DNA from: Aeromonas rivipollensis
Lineage (GTDB): Bacteria > Pseudomonadota > Gammaproteobacteria > Enterobacterales > Aeromonadaceae
Assembly (NCBI RefSeq): GCF_037811135.1
Contig: NZ_CP149130.1
Span: 2,414,501 to 2,478,500, forward strand
Direction of reading: 5' to 3'
Length of the DNA stretch: 64,000 nucleotides
Made by a program: the position numbers and the translations under genes. Positions 1 to 7,742 of this stretch are shown one piece after another (within the stretch, counting starts at the first letter, position 1; each line of letters begins with the position of its first letter). The notes beneath the pieces are model-generated. The model had not been told where the DNA came from. It did no database searches and saw only the letters and a program-made list of their open reading frames with translations.

Positions 1-125
1 TCGACGTGATCCGCAAGTATGTGCAGATCGATCCGGACAAGATCACCGTCCAGCTCGATAAGAAGAGTGACGAGCTGTCGGTACTGGAGCTCAATATCAC
101 CTTCGCCGATGACAAGAAGGGATGA
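1..125 (+). CDS. minE: Cell division topological specificity factor MinE (C-terminal part, 5' truncated by window)
   Basis: The window opens inside this gene; about 40 codons remain, ending in TGA at 123-125. The tail reads KYVQIDPDKITVQL...SVLELNITF, the conserved dimerisation (topological specificity) half of MinE. MinE displaces MinD from the membrane and drives the pole-to-pole oscillation that keeps MinCD away from midcell, so that FtsZ rings form there. The N-terminal helix that contacts MinD lies outside the window. minC and minD normally precede it and would be off the left edge. A strong intrinsic terminator follows at 163-192. Confidence 0.93.
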   Translation, partial: DVIRKYVQIDPDKITVQLDKKSDELSVLELNITFADDKKG

Positions 126-162
126 GCTGACGCCCCATGCGTGACCCTTTTCCCCAGTGAAG

Positions 163-192
163 ACCGGATCCTTTGTCAGGATCCGGTTTTTT
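163..192 (+). terminator. Intrinsic terminator of the min operon
   Basis: The arms ACCGGATCCT (163-172) and AGGATCCGGT (178-187) form a perfect 10-bp stem with a 5-nt loop. A run of T residues follows directly. It lies 38 bp after the minE stop. Confidence 0.9.
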
Positions 193-304
193 ATTGCCTG
201 GCGCAGAGGCATCTCGCCAAGGCGTGCGGGGCCAGCTAGAATACTGCCCGCCCCCTCGGCCCTGCCGACGGGACCTCTCCCCCTTCATCTGGAACACAGG
301 TCTT

Positions 305-631
305 ATGTCTTTGAATGACGAAATGCACAGCGTCGAGGAACTGCTCGATACCGCCCTTGAACTCTTCATGGAGCTGGCCTCGGACAACCTGCCCGAGCAG
401 GAGATAGCCCTGTTCAACCAGGCCTTCAACGATCGGGGTCTGCTGGCGGAGACCGACCCCGCCGATGACTGGGAAGCGGACGTGGGGTTTGCCGTGAGCG
501 ATGCCGAGTACGCCGAGATCTGGGTTGGCCTTGGCAATGCCGAGCAAGAGTATGAGCACCTGTTCGCCCGCATGCTGCTCTCCCGCCGTGTCGACGAGAA
601 GTTCTGCCACATCGAATGGCTGCCCCAATAA
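305..631 (+). CDS. yciU: DUF440 / HI1450-family dsDNA-mimic protein (YciU-like)
   Basis: A 108-residue, strongly acidic protein. Segments such as LELFMELASDN, DPADDWEADVGF and LFARMLLSRR match the E. coli YciU / H. influenzae HI1450 family. That family is described as a double-stranded-DNA mimic whose surface charge imitates a DNA backbone; HI1450 has been reported to bind HU. Role here is inferred from family. The ATG at 305 was chosen because family similarity begins there; the frame stays open upstream but without family residues. Its last 16 bases overlap the start of mtgA, suggesting translational coupling. A paralogue sits on the other side of mtgA at 1680. Confidence 0.85.
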   Translation: MSLNDEMHSVEELLDTALELFMELASDNLPEQEIALFNQAFNDRGLLAETDPADDWEADVGFAVSDAEYAEIWVGLGNAEQEYEHLFARMLLSRRVDEKFCHIEWLPQ

Positions 632-1392
632 TTCCGGATCCCGATGATCCCGGTCACTATGAGTGGGACTCAGAGCCTGAGCCAGTGAAACCGACGCGCT
701 GGCGGCGCCTGCTTGGCTGGCTCGGCAAGCTGCTGCTGGCGGCGCTGGTCAGTTCCATCGTCTCGGTGGCGCTGCTGCGCTTCATAGATCCCCCCATGTG
801 GACCTGGCGCCTCGAACGGGCCCTGTTCCCGCCCGCCAAGGTGGCCGAGGTCAAGCACGACTGGGTGCCCCTCGAGCGCATTTCGCGGGAGTTGCAGCTG
901 GCGGTCATCGCCGCCGAGGATCAGCGCTTCGCCGATCACAACGGCTTCGACATGGACGCCATCAGCTCGGCCCTCAGGCACAACCAGCAAAGCCGGCGGG
1001 TGCGCGGCGCCAGTACCCTGAGCCAGCAGACGGCGAAGAACCTCTTCATGTGGAGCGATCGCAGCTTCCTGCGCAAGGGGATAGAGGCCTGGTTCACCCT
1101 GCTGATGGAGCTGGGCTGGGACAAGTCCCGTATCCTCGAGGTGTACCTGAACATAGTAGAGTTCGGGCCCGGCATCTATGGCGCAGAGGCCGCCGCCAGG
1201 CACTACTTCGGCAAACCGGCGGCGCGCCTGACCCGCTACGAGGCCTCCTTGCTGGCCGCCGCCCTGCCTAATCCCTGGCGCTACCGGGTCAAGCCCCCCT
1301 CGCCCTATGTACAGCAGCGCTCGGCCTGGATCCGCCGCCAGATGAGTCAACTCGGTCAGGTCACCCTGAACCGGGTACACGAGGCCGGCTAG
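616..1392 (+). CDS. mtgA: Monofunctional biosynthetic peptidoglycan transglycosylase
   Basis: MtgA polymerises lipid II into glycan strands at the outer face of the inner membrane and lacks a transpeptidase domain. The 258-residue protein has a basic N-terminal cytoplasmic stretch, one membrane anchor (about residues 31-56) and a GT51 domain. The GT51 motifs are visible: AAEDQRFADHNGFD with catalytic Glu101, GASTLSQQTAKNLF (131-144), and RKGIEAWFT with the second conserved Glu157. Length is normal for the family. The start overlaps the upstream DUF440 gene by 16 bp, so the pair is probably co-transcribed. Confidence 0.94.
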   Translation: MAAPIIPDPDDPGHYEWDSEPEPVKPTRWRRLLGWLGKLLLAALVSSIVSVALLRFIDPPMWTWRLERALFPPAKVAEVKHDWVPLERISRELQLAVIAAEDQRFADHNGFDMDAISSALRHNQQSRRVRGASTLSQQTAKNLFMWSDRSFLRKGIEAWFTLLMELGWDKSRILEVYLNIVEFGPGIYGAEAAARHYFGKPAARLTRYEASLLAAALPNPWRYRVKPPSPYVQQRSAWIRRQMSQLGQVTLNRVHEAG

Positions 1393-1679
1393 GTTCGTCG
1401 ACGGGAGCGGAGACCGGCCCCAGATGGCCGCCGATGACCTCCTGGTGCAGCGGCAAATAGTGCCACCACCAGGTCTCCCGTCGCCGCTTGATCTGCCGCC
1501 TGTGCTGTCGTCGCTTCATGCTGCCCAGATGCCTCATCATGCCGCCCGATGGCGGCGGCTCTGTTAACCTTATCCCCAGTTCCGGCCATTTGACAGCACG
1601 GGATTGCCGGCCTCACGCGCTGGCCGCCATCCCCAATAATTGTTAAAGTGGCGAACCTGGACGTATCTGGAGTGATTTC
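1393..1679. other. Intergenic spacer between mtgA and the second DUF440 gene
   Basis: No supported gene. On the minus strand a frame of about 59 codons (1360-1540, Arg- and Trp-rich, running into mtgA) is open, but it has no clear ribosome site and no family I recognise. The last part before 1680 is AT-richer and presumably carries the promoter of the downstream gene. Confidence 0.4.
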
Positions 1680-2003
1680 ATGGAACAACGTAGCCCGGAT
1701 CAGCTGGTCGAGTGGGCCTATGATCAGTTTCTGGAGCAGGCCGCCGACATGCTGGCCCCCGAACAAATCGTCGACATCACCCTCGAATTCGAGCAGCGTG
1801 GCGCCGTCGAGGCGACCCTGCCCAACGCCGACTGGTCGACCGAGCTCGGCGTGCCGGTCGACATGGAGCGTTGGGCCGAGGTGTGGGTCGGCTTGCTGGA
1901 TCATCAGGAGGAGTTCGAGGTGATCTATGCCACCTTCCTGCTGCCGCGGGATCAGAGCGAACACGAGGTCCATGTTCGCTGGCACCGCCAGCAACAGGCA
2001 TAA
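1680..2003 (+). CDS. Second DUF440 / YciU-type acidic protein
   Basis: A 107-residue acidic protein that aligns along its length with the protein at 305-631. Shared landmarks are an N-terminal helix (LVEWAYDQFLEQAADML against VEELLDTALELFMELAS), a central DW motif, AEVWVGL against AEIWVGL, and a C-terminal V/I-x-W-ending strand. It is therefore a diverged paralogue of the HI1450 dsDNA-mimic family. It keeps the acidic character but differs at most surface positions, so partner specificity may differ. It has its own upstream spacer and its own terminator (2005-2029), so it is probably a separate transcription unit. The family call rests on the internal comparison and on memory of YciU. Confidence 0.75.
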   Translation: MEQRSPDQLVEWAYDQFLEQAADMLAPEQIVDITLEFEQRGAVEATLPNADWSTELGVPVDMERWAEVWVGLLDHQEEFEVIYATFLLPRDQSEHEVHVRWHRQQQA

Positions 2004-2004
2004 G

Positions 2005-2029
2005 AAAAGGCGCCCCTGGCGCCTTTTTC
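2005..2029 (+). terminator. Intrinsic terminator after the second DUF440 gene
   Basis: AAAAGGCGCC (2005-2014) and GGCGCCTTTT (2018-2027) form a perfect 10-bp stem with a 3-nt loop followed by T residues. Confidence 0.9.
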
Positions 2030-2048
2030 GTCTCTGCAGCTTACCTCT

Positions 2049-2360
2049 TCAGGGGCGCGCCGCTATGGCCTTGGCCAGACAGCGGCGGCACCAGCAGGTG
2101 CTCGCCTCGCTCATGGGCAAGGGGGGCAGCTGGCTGCACCAGCAACGCTCGATAGGTTCACCGGCGGAGACGGCGCAAAATGCCGGCTCGCCGCATCCCG
2201 GGCACTGATGGGTGCTGCGCGTGCCGTCCAGCTCGGCCATGCGGGCCAGCTGGGCCTCGCTGTCCATGGCGGACCAGTGCCCAATCTCGGTCAGGGTGCG
2301 GCCGCAACCGAGGCAGAGCCCCTCCTTGGCCCGGCAGTCACCGATGCAGGGACTCGGCAC
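2049..2360 (-). CDS. DUF1289 / cysteine-rich CWC two-domain protein
   Basis: A small protein of about 103 residues with two Cys-rich parts. The first half, SPCIGDCRAKEGLCLGCGRTL, is a DUF1289 motif (CxxxC...CxxC). The second half holds CPGC and, further on, CWC...CWCRRC, typical of the cysteine-rich CWC family. Both are probable zinc- or metal-binding folds of unknown function. I place the start at the GTG at 2360, one base after the cvfB stop, because DUF1289 proteins normally begin just before the SPCI motif; a TTG further out at 2399 would overlap cvfB. It is probably co-transcribed with cvfB. Confidence 0.7.
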   Translation of the reverse strand: MPSPCIGDCRAKEGLCLGCGRTLTEIGHWSAMDSEAQLARMAELDGTRSTHQCPGCGEPAFCAVSAGEPIERCWCSQLPPLPMSEASTCWCRRCLAKAIAARP

Positions 2361-2361
2361 C

Positions 2362-3219
2362 TTATTCGCCGTCCTGGGCCGAGCCGGTCTCTGCTGCAAC
2401 CAGCGTGATGCAGTTGTCTTCGATGACGATCTTGCCCTGCTTGTAGAGCCCGCCGATGGCCTTCTTGAAGGTGCCCTTGCTCATGTTGAACATCTTGTAG
2501 ATGAGCTCGGGCTCGCTCTTGTCCCCCACCGCCAGGCTGCCGCCCTGCTTCTGCAGGCGGGTGAGAATACGGCCGCCGGCATCATCCATCCGATCCTGCC
2601 CCGGTTTTTGCAGGGTCAGATCCAGCTTGCCATCCTCACGGACCTGCTTGACCCAGGCGGTCAGCGGTCGGCCCGTCATCAGGCGGCCGAACACCTCGTT
2701 CTTGAACAGCATGCCGGAGTACTGACCATTGACCACGGCCTTGATGCCGAGGGGAGTGTGTTCCCCGGGCAACGCAGTCACCTCGTCACCGGCCTTGAAG
2801 GGGGGATCGACGCGCAGGAAGCGCTCGAGGCGGCTGGTGCCCACCATGCGTCCCTCGTTGTCCAGCATCAGGTGCACCAGATAGACATGGCCCACCTGCA
2901 TCGGCTTGTTCTGCTCGCGGCTTGGCACGAACAGATCCTTTTTCATGCCCCAGTCGAGGAAGGCGCCGATCTTGTTGGCGTTGACCACCTTGAGGCCGAC
3001 AATGTCACCCACCATGGCAAAGGGCTTGTCGGTGGTGATCACCGGCTCGCAATCCGCGTCCAGATAGAGAAAGACGGACACCTCGCCATCTTCGGCGACG
3101 CCTTCCGGCAGCTGACGCTTGGGCAACAGCAGCTCGCCATATTCCCCCGCGGCCAGCCAGGCGCCACGATCTTCGAGCTCGACTACGGTGAGGGTGTTCA
3201 TCTTGCCAATCTGTAACAT
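2362..3219 (-). CDS. cvfB: CvfB-type S1 RNA-binding protein (YitL-like)
   Basis: A 285-residue protein of the CvfB family. S. aureus CvfB binds RNA and affects virulence gene expression; the proteobacterial homologue is YitL. The N-terminal half contains S1-like OB folds (for example KIGAFLDWGMKKDLFVP, a classic S1 strand pattern, about residues 82-98). The C-terminus (SEPELIYKMFNMSKGTFKKAIGGLY) is the winged-helix domain of the family. The ATG at 3219 is preceded by a purine-rich GAAGAGA. Exact role in Aeromonas is unknown; RNA binding is inferred from the fold. Confidence 0.87.
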   Translation of the reverse strand: MLQIGKMNTLTVVELEDRGAWLAAGEYGELLLPKRQLPEGVAEDGEVSVFLYLDADCEPVITTDKPFAMVGDIVGLKVVNANKIGAFLDWGMKKDLFVPSREQNKPMQVGHVYLVHLMLDNEGRMVGTSRLERFLRVDPPFKAGDEVTALPGEHTPLGIKAVVNGQYSGMLFKNEVFGRLMTGRPLTAWVKQVREDGKLDLTLQKPGQDRMDDAGGRILTRLQKQGGSLAVGDKSEPELIYKMFNMSKGTFKKAIGGLYKQGKIVIEDNCITLVAAETGSAQDGE

Positions 3220-3507
3220 GGTGATCTCTTCTTTCAATATCCGGATGGGCCTGCAATTCATGGCCCCTAATAATGCGCATCGCCCCTGTCGTCGACTGAG
3301 GGAGGGCAAGGGCTCAGGTTTTTCATGCAGGCGCGCATGTTACCCCAGAGCCGTGACAGGACCTAGTCCCTTGCCCGCCCCCGCGCAGGATTTTCACCTC
3401 GGGGCGACCCCGTACTGGCGATATTATCAGCACTCGGTCGCCCCTTGGCTGCAAATAACCCCACTTTTAGGTAGACTTCGCGGCCGTCAAATCCGGAGGA
3501 AGCGTCG

Positions 3508-4740
3508 ATGAACCCAGCCACTCGTACCCGTCATCTCAATCAATGGATCCAGAGCCACAGCCAGCAGGACATGAGTTACCCGGCCCTGCACGGCTTTCTC
3601 TGCGCCCGCCTGACGGGGCCGACCGCCCCTGACTGGCAAGATCCCCTGGCCGGGCTGCTGCCCCATGACGCCGAGCTTGACGAGAAGAGTGCCGAGGCGC
3701 TGCATCACCTGATCGCCGAGCTGGAGGCCCAGGCCGATGACGCCCAGCTGGCCCTGCCGAGCCAGTGCCGGCTCTCTAACGAGACCCCGGAGCAGGTATT
3801 CGAGCAGCGCCACCCCCTCGGCCAGTGGAGCTACGGCTTCAGTCAGGGGGTGGCCCGCTGGCCCACGCCGACGGATCTGAACGATCCCGCCACCCGCCAC
3901 CGCTTCAGCCTGGTGGCCGAGCTCTGCCTGTTCCGTGACAGACCCATGGCCCGGATGCTGCACCAGGCCGCGGCCAGCGAGCTGCCCTTCCTGGATTTTT
4001 GCAAGCGTCAGCGCCAGCAGATGAAGACGGCCCTCAACCTCCTGCTGACCCTGGATCAGGATGAGGCACTACATGAAGAAGAACCCCTTCTCGACAACGA
4101 ACAGAGCCGCCAGTGGCGGCAGTGGTTCGAGCAGGCGGCGCAGTGCCGCGATCCCCTCGCCCGCCTCCCCTGGTTCGACCGCATCATTGCCGATGCCAGC
4201 CCCCTGTTCGACGAAGCCTTCTGGCAACAGCACGCAGGCTGCGGCTGGAGCGCCCCCGAGGCCCGTCCGCTGATCGCGGCCCAGGCGGGCCGGGCCGATT
4301 GCCTGCTGCGACTGGGACAACAGGAGCAGGCGCGCGATGCATACCTGACCCTGCTCGACCTGTGCCTGGCCGACGAGCCGGGCTGTCGCCATCCCCTCTC
4401 CAGCCTCTATGCCTGGCAAGGGGATTGGGCCGCCCTGCAGGGCCTGCTGCTGCGCTTCAATGAAGCCTCCTGCTGGCTGCTCTACAACAAGGCGCTGATG
4501 GTGTTTGCCACCGAAGGCGAGCAGGCGGCGCTGCCCCATCTGGCCGCCGCCCTTGGCGCCAACCCCCATGTGCCCGCCACCCTGCTGGGCCAGCGCAGGC
4601 TGCCCAAGCAGGAGCCCCGCCACTGGCAGGGGGGGAGCCGCGACGAGGCCGCGCTCTATGCGCTCCAGAGCCGCGAGGCCTGGCTTGCTCATAATGCCTT
4701 GATCTGGCTGCGTAAAAGTGTAAACAGCAAGGCCAGTTGA
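3508..4740 (+). CDS. YecA/UPF0149-type N-terminal domain fused to a TPR-like C-terminal region
   Basis: A 410-residue protein with a GGAGGA ribosome site 7 bases before its ATG. Residues about 1-190 resemble the YecA/YgfB (UPF0149) family: an opening helix, the YPALHGFLCARLTGP motif, then FSQGVARWPTPTDLND. UPF0149 proteins are usually under 220 residues. The rest is helical with repeated Leu/Ala-rich segments (RADCLLRLGQQEQARDAYLT, then SLYAWQGDWAALQGLLLRF) that look like tetratricopeptide or SEL-type repeats. The function is unknown. The SEC-C metal-binding tail of YecA is absent; the TPR-like part occupies its place, suggesting a protein-interaction role. It stands alone between cvfB (opposite strand) and the MarR gene. 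Confidence 0.6.
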   Translation: MNPATRTRHLNQWIQSHSQQDMSYPALHGFLCARLTGPTAPDWQDPLAGLLPHDAELDEKSAEALHHLIAELEAQADDAQLALPSQCRLSNETPEQVFEQRHPLGQWSYGFSQGVARWPTPTDLNDPATRHRFSLVAELCLFRDRPMARMLHQAAASELPFLDFCKRQRQQMKTALNLLLTLDQDEALHEEEPLLDNEQSRQWRQWFEQAAQCRDPLARLPWFDRIIADASPLFDEAFWQQHAGCGWSAPEARPLIAAQAGRADCLLRLGQQEQARDAYLTLLDLCLADEPGCRHPLSSLYAWQGDWAALQGLLLRFNEASCWLLYNKALMVFATEGEQAALPHLAAALGANPHVPATLLGQRRLPKQEPRHWQGGSRDEAALYALQSREAWLAHNALIWLRKSVNSKAS

Positions 4741-4890
4741 GACCCTGGTTGCCGAATCCGTGACGCAACACGTGCGCAAACGCACATTTTTCTGGTGCCC
4801 GTTCAGACAAATGCCCTTGTGTTACGTATCATCAAGGTCAAAGTATCAAGAGAAACTGCACCCGATGCAGCCGCCACAGCAGGATGTCAT

Positions 4891-5361
4891 ATGTCGAAGA
4901 TCATAGAGCTGCTCGCGCACTACCCCCCCTATCAGCTGGTCCATGCCGCTGAAATGGTGCGCGATACCTTTGAACAGTTTTACCAGCAGCGGTACCAGCT
5001 GACGGTGCCCCAATGGCGCCTGATGATGGTGCTTGGCCCCCACTACCCCATCAGCCAGAAAGAGCTGGTGGAGGCGAGCGGGATGGACAAGGTGCGGATC
5101 TCCCGCGAGATCCACCGCCTGGTGGAGAAGGGCATACTGTTCACCGAGAGCAGCGCCCAGGACAAGCGCATCAGTCTGGTCTCCTTCACCCCGGCGGGGC
5201 TCACCCTGTTCCAGCAGCTCAAGACCGAAGCGGGCAGCTGGCAGCACACCCTCACCGACTATCTGCCTGCCGAGGCGCGCCAGAGCATACGGCTGCACCT
5301 GCAAAGCGTGAGCGACGCCATCGAACAACTCCACCTACTGGACAACGAGCAACAATCATGA
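4891..5361 (+). CDS. MarR-family transcriptional regulator
   Basis: A 156-residue winged-helix protein. The order is dimerisation helix (YQLVHAAEMVRDTFEQFY), LTVPQWRLMMVL, recognition helix region ISQKELVEASGMDKVRISREIHRL, and the wing with the family signature QDKRISLVSFTPAG (normally DxRxxxLxLT). MarR proteins are dimeric repressors or activators that usually respond to small phenolic or toxic ligands; the ligand here is unknown. The ATG at 4891 follows an AGGA. The stop codon overlaps the ATG of the next gene (ATGA), so both are translated from one message. Confidence 0.85.
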   Translation: MSKIIELLAHYPPYQLVHAAEMVRDTFEQFYQQRYQLTVPQWRLMMVLGPHYPISQKELVEASGMDKVRISREIHRLVEKGILFTESSAQDKRISLVSFTPAGLTLFQQLKTEAGSWQHTLTDYLPAEARQSIRLHLQSVSDAIEQLHLLDNEQQS

Positions 5362-5546
5362 CACTGACCCGCTTTGCCACCATGGACATCAACATGCTGC
5401 TGAGCCTAGTCAACATGCAGCTTCGTGATCATTACACCGATCTGGACGATCTCTGCCGGGCGCAGGATCTCGACAAGGAGGCCCTGATTGCACGGCTGGC
5501 CGGCGGCGATTTCCACTACCAGCCTGATCAAAAGCAGTTCAGATAG
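5358..5546 (+). CDS. DUF4250 domain protein
   Basis: A 62-residue protein (MDINMLLSLVNMQLRDHYTDL...GGDFHYQPDQKQFR) with the conserved LSxVNxxLRD opening and YxPxxNQF-like end of DUF4250. The family's function is unknown; small size and lack of membrane or signal segments suggest a cytoplasmic partner or regulator. Its ATG shares the ATGA with the MarR stop codon, a layout that gives translational coupling and a fixed ratio. That makes a functional link with the MarR regulator likely, though unproven. Confidence 0.75.
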   Translation: MTLTRFATMDINMLLSLVNMQLRDHYTDLDDLCRAQDLDKEALIARLAGGDFHYQPDQKQFR

Positions 5547-5706
5547 GGATCCGGATCACAAGCTGTCTCGTGGCGCTGGCCGTGGCGGCAAAAACTGCTA
5601 AGGTGAGAGGCAACCCCGCTGGACCCGGGCCTGAGGTATGGATACATCAGGCTGTCACAGACGGCGGTTAGCCTTAATTTGCTCACCATCAGCCAAGGAC
5701 GACACC

Positions 5707-5883
5707 ATGATCCTGACCCGACAGACCAGCCTGATCATCATCAGCGCCCTCTTCACGATCGGCCTCTTCTCCCCTCATCTGCCCCAGAGTGCCGAGCAGT
5801 GGCTCAGCAGCCTGCTGCTGGGATCCCTGGTGGCGGTCTGCCTGCTGGTCGGCAGCGGCTGCCGTCGCTTCATCTGGGATTGA
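5707..5883 (+). CDS. Small hydrophobic membrane protein, unknown
   Basis: A 58-residue protein with an AAGGA ribosome site 7 bases before the ATG. Two hydrophobic stretches (about residues 8-24, SLIIISALFTIGLFSPH, and 33-49, LSSLLLGSLVAVCLLVG) predict two membrane helices joined by a short loop, ending with a positively charged SGCRRFIWD tail. No family recognised. It lies 160 bp after the DUF4250 gene, so it may or may not belong to that operon. It is convergent with azoR, and both share the bidirectional hairpin at 5905-5940. Confidence 0.6.
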   Translation: MILTRQTSLIIISALFTIGLFSPHLPQSAEQWLSSLLLGSLVAVCLLVGSGCRRFIWD

Positions 5884-5904
5884 AGAGTGGCGTCCGCCAT
5901 CTGA

Positions 5905-5940
5905 AAACAACAACGCAGCCTGATGGCTGCGTTGTTGTTT
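5905..5940. terminator. Bidirectional terminator hairpin between the small membrane gene and azoR
   Basis: Perfect 16-bp stem (5905-5920 with 5925-5940) and a TGAT loop. The arm sequence ends in AAACAACAAC on one side and GTTGTTGTTT on the other, so it can work in both directions between two convergent genes. Confidence 0.85.
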
Positions 5941-5964
5941 CTGGACCTGGGTGAGGTCACGGCA

Positions 5965-6552
5965 TCAGTATGCCAGGGTTTCCAGCTGCTCCTTGGCCTG
6001 CTCTATGCCCTTGGCCTGTGCCTCGGGACCCATGCCCATGCCCTCGGCGTAGATGAAGTCCACCTCGCTGATGCCGATGAAGCCCAGCACGGTGCGCATG
6101 TAGGGGGTCACCAGATCGGTGGGGTTACCCAGGTGCAGGCCGCCGCGGGGGCTGACCACCAGGGCGCGGGTGTTCTCCACCAGGCCGACCGGGCCGGTCT
6201 CGGTGTAGCGGAAGGTGACGCCGGCACGGGCCACCAGATCGATCCAGTTCTTCAGCTGGGTCGGGATGTTGAAGTTGTACATGGGGGCCGCGATGATCAC
6301 CAGATCGCTCGCCTTGAGCTCGGCCACCAGCTCATCGGACTGGGCCAGCACGGCCAGCTGACGCTCGTTGAGGTTTTCGCCACCGCGCAGGCCCATGGCC
6401 AGCTCGCCGTCGAGCACCGGCAGATTCAGGGTCGCCAGATCACGCACGGTGACAGTATCACCCTGGCGCTCGGCCAGGTAGCCGTCGATCAGGGCGTTGG
6501 ATTGGGAATACTGGCCCAGGATGCTGGACTTGAGAACGAGGATATTGGCCAT
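5965..6552 (-). CDS. azoR: FMN-dependent NADH:quinone oxidoreductase / azoreductase
   Basis: A 195-residue flavodoxin-like protein of the AzoR family. It reduces quinones and azo dyes by two-electron transfer from NAD(P)H, protecting the cytoplasm from electrophile stress. Family features are the start [19 protein letters not shown] (FMN phosphate loop), [23 protein letters not shown] (FMN binding, about residues 94-116) and VVSPRGGLH. The ATG at 6552 was chosen because the family begins at MANILV; upstream codons are unrelated. Monocistronic by context. Confidence 0.92.
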   Translation of the reverse strand: MANILVLKSSILGQYSQSNALIDGYLAERQGDTVTVRDLATLNLPVLDGELAMGLRGGENLNERQLAVLAQSDELVAELKASDLVIIAAPMYNFNIPTQLKNWIDLVARAGVTFRYTETGPVGLVENTRALVVSPRGGLHLGNPTDLVTPYMRTVLGFIGISEVDFIYAEGMGMGPEAQAKGIEQAKEQLETLAY

Positions 6553-6778
6553 GGTGAAACTCCATTTGGTTGTCGGTTGAACAGCTGTGCTGTCGATGGA
6601 GATCACTATAAAGATTGAAGTTCAAGGCGGATAGCGAAAATAGATGCTCAAGTTATTCAAATATTTTGATGCTTGTGCACTTAGTCGCCAGCGAGGTATT
6701 CACCAAGCACCCCGGCCTTGGCAGAACAAACGATTGCCGTTATGATCCGCCGCACTTTTTTTAAGTGACCCGGATCCC

Positions 6779-7669
6779 ATGGCACCCTCCCGCAGGCACT
6801 CCCCCTTTGCCGGTGCAGTCTGGATGATGGTGGCAGGCCTCTGCTTTGCCGCCGTCAACAGCCTGAGCCAGTTTGTCAGCTTCAAGCTCGGCCTCCCCTC
6901 GACCCAGGTCGCCTTTCACCAGTACCTGGTCGCCCTGATCTGCCTGCTGCCCTGGCTCATCCGCCACGGCCTGCGCCAATCCCTGATGACCAACCAGCTG
7001 CGGCTGCACCTGCTGCGGGTCGCCCTGGCGGTCATCGGCATCCAGTTCTGGCTCTGGGCCCTGGCGGTGCCCGTGCCCATCTGGCAGGGCATAGCGCTCT
7101 TGATGACCTCCCCCCTGTTCGCCACCCTCGGCTCCGCCTTGCTGCTCAAGGAGCAGGTGAGCCGGGCACGCATCCTGGCCACCCTGGCGGGCTTTGTCGG
7201 GGCCATGCTGATCCTGGCTCCCTGGACCGATGACTTCAGCTGGGCCTCCCTGCTGCCGGTGGCGGCCGCCCTGTTCTGGGCCGGTTACTCCCTGCTGGTG
7301 CGCTATCAGGCGGCGAGCGAATCGTCCCACACCATAGTGGTCTACCTGCTCATCTTCAGCACCCCCTTCAACGCCATGCTGGCCCTGCCAGAATGGCAGT
7401 GGCCAAGCGAGATCCAGTGGCTGCTGGTGGCGGTCTCCGGGGTGCTGTCGGCCCTGGCGCAGATGTCCATCGCCCGCGCCTACAGCGTGGCCGAAGCCTC
7501 CTTCGTGCAACCCTTTGACTTCGCCAAGCTGCCCATGAACGTGTTGGCGGGCTGGCTGGTGTTTGGCTGGGCGCCTCCCGGCCGATTGTGGCTCGGCGCC
7601 GCCATCATCATAGGCGCCATCACACTGCTGACCCATCTGGAGCAGCGCGCCCACAAATCCGTTTCCTGA
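6779..7669 (+). CDS. EamA/DMT-family inner membrane transporter
   Basis: A 296-residue hydrophobic protein with about ten predicted membrane helices arranged as two EamA repeats, the usual architecture of drug/metabolite transporters. The second repeat starts around [18 protein letters not shown] members export amino acids, nucleosides or other metabolites; the substrate cannot be read from sequence. It lies just upstream of purT in the same direction (73 bp to the purT start), which may only be proximity. No partner gene is visible. Confidence 0.85.
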   Translation: MAPSRRHSPFAGAVWMMVAGLCFAAVNSLSQFVSFKLGLPSTQVAFHQYLVALICLLPWLIRHGLRQSLMTNQLRLHLLRVALAVIGIQFWLWALAVPVPIWQGIALLMTSPLFATLGSALLLKEQVSRARILATLAGFVGAMLILAPWTDDFSWASLLPVAAALFWAGYSLLVRYQAASESSHTIVVYLLIFSTPFNAMLALPEWQWPSEIQWLLVAVSGVLSALAQMSIARAYSVAEASFVQPFDFAKLPMNVLAGWLVFGWAPPGRLWLGAAIIIGAITLLTHLEQRAHKSVS

Positions 7670-7742
7670 GGTACGCCATGCGTGCCTCTTTTTTTACTCA
7701 CTCGGGTCAGCAACCCTGACCATGGACATCAGGAGAGATCAG

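Noticed and set aside
1360..1540. 59-codon minus-strand frame after mtgA
   Set aside because: Overlaps mtgA, has no clear ribosome site and no recognisable family; the Arg-rich composition is common in spurious GC-rich frames.
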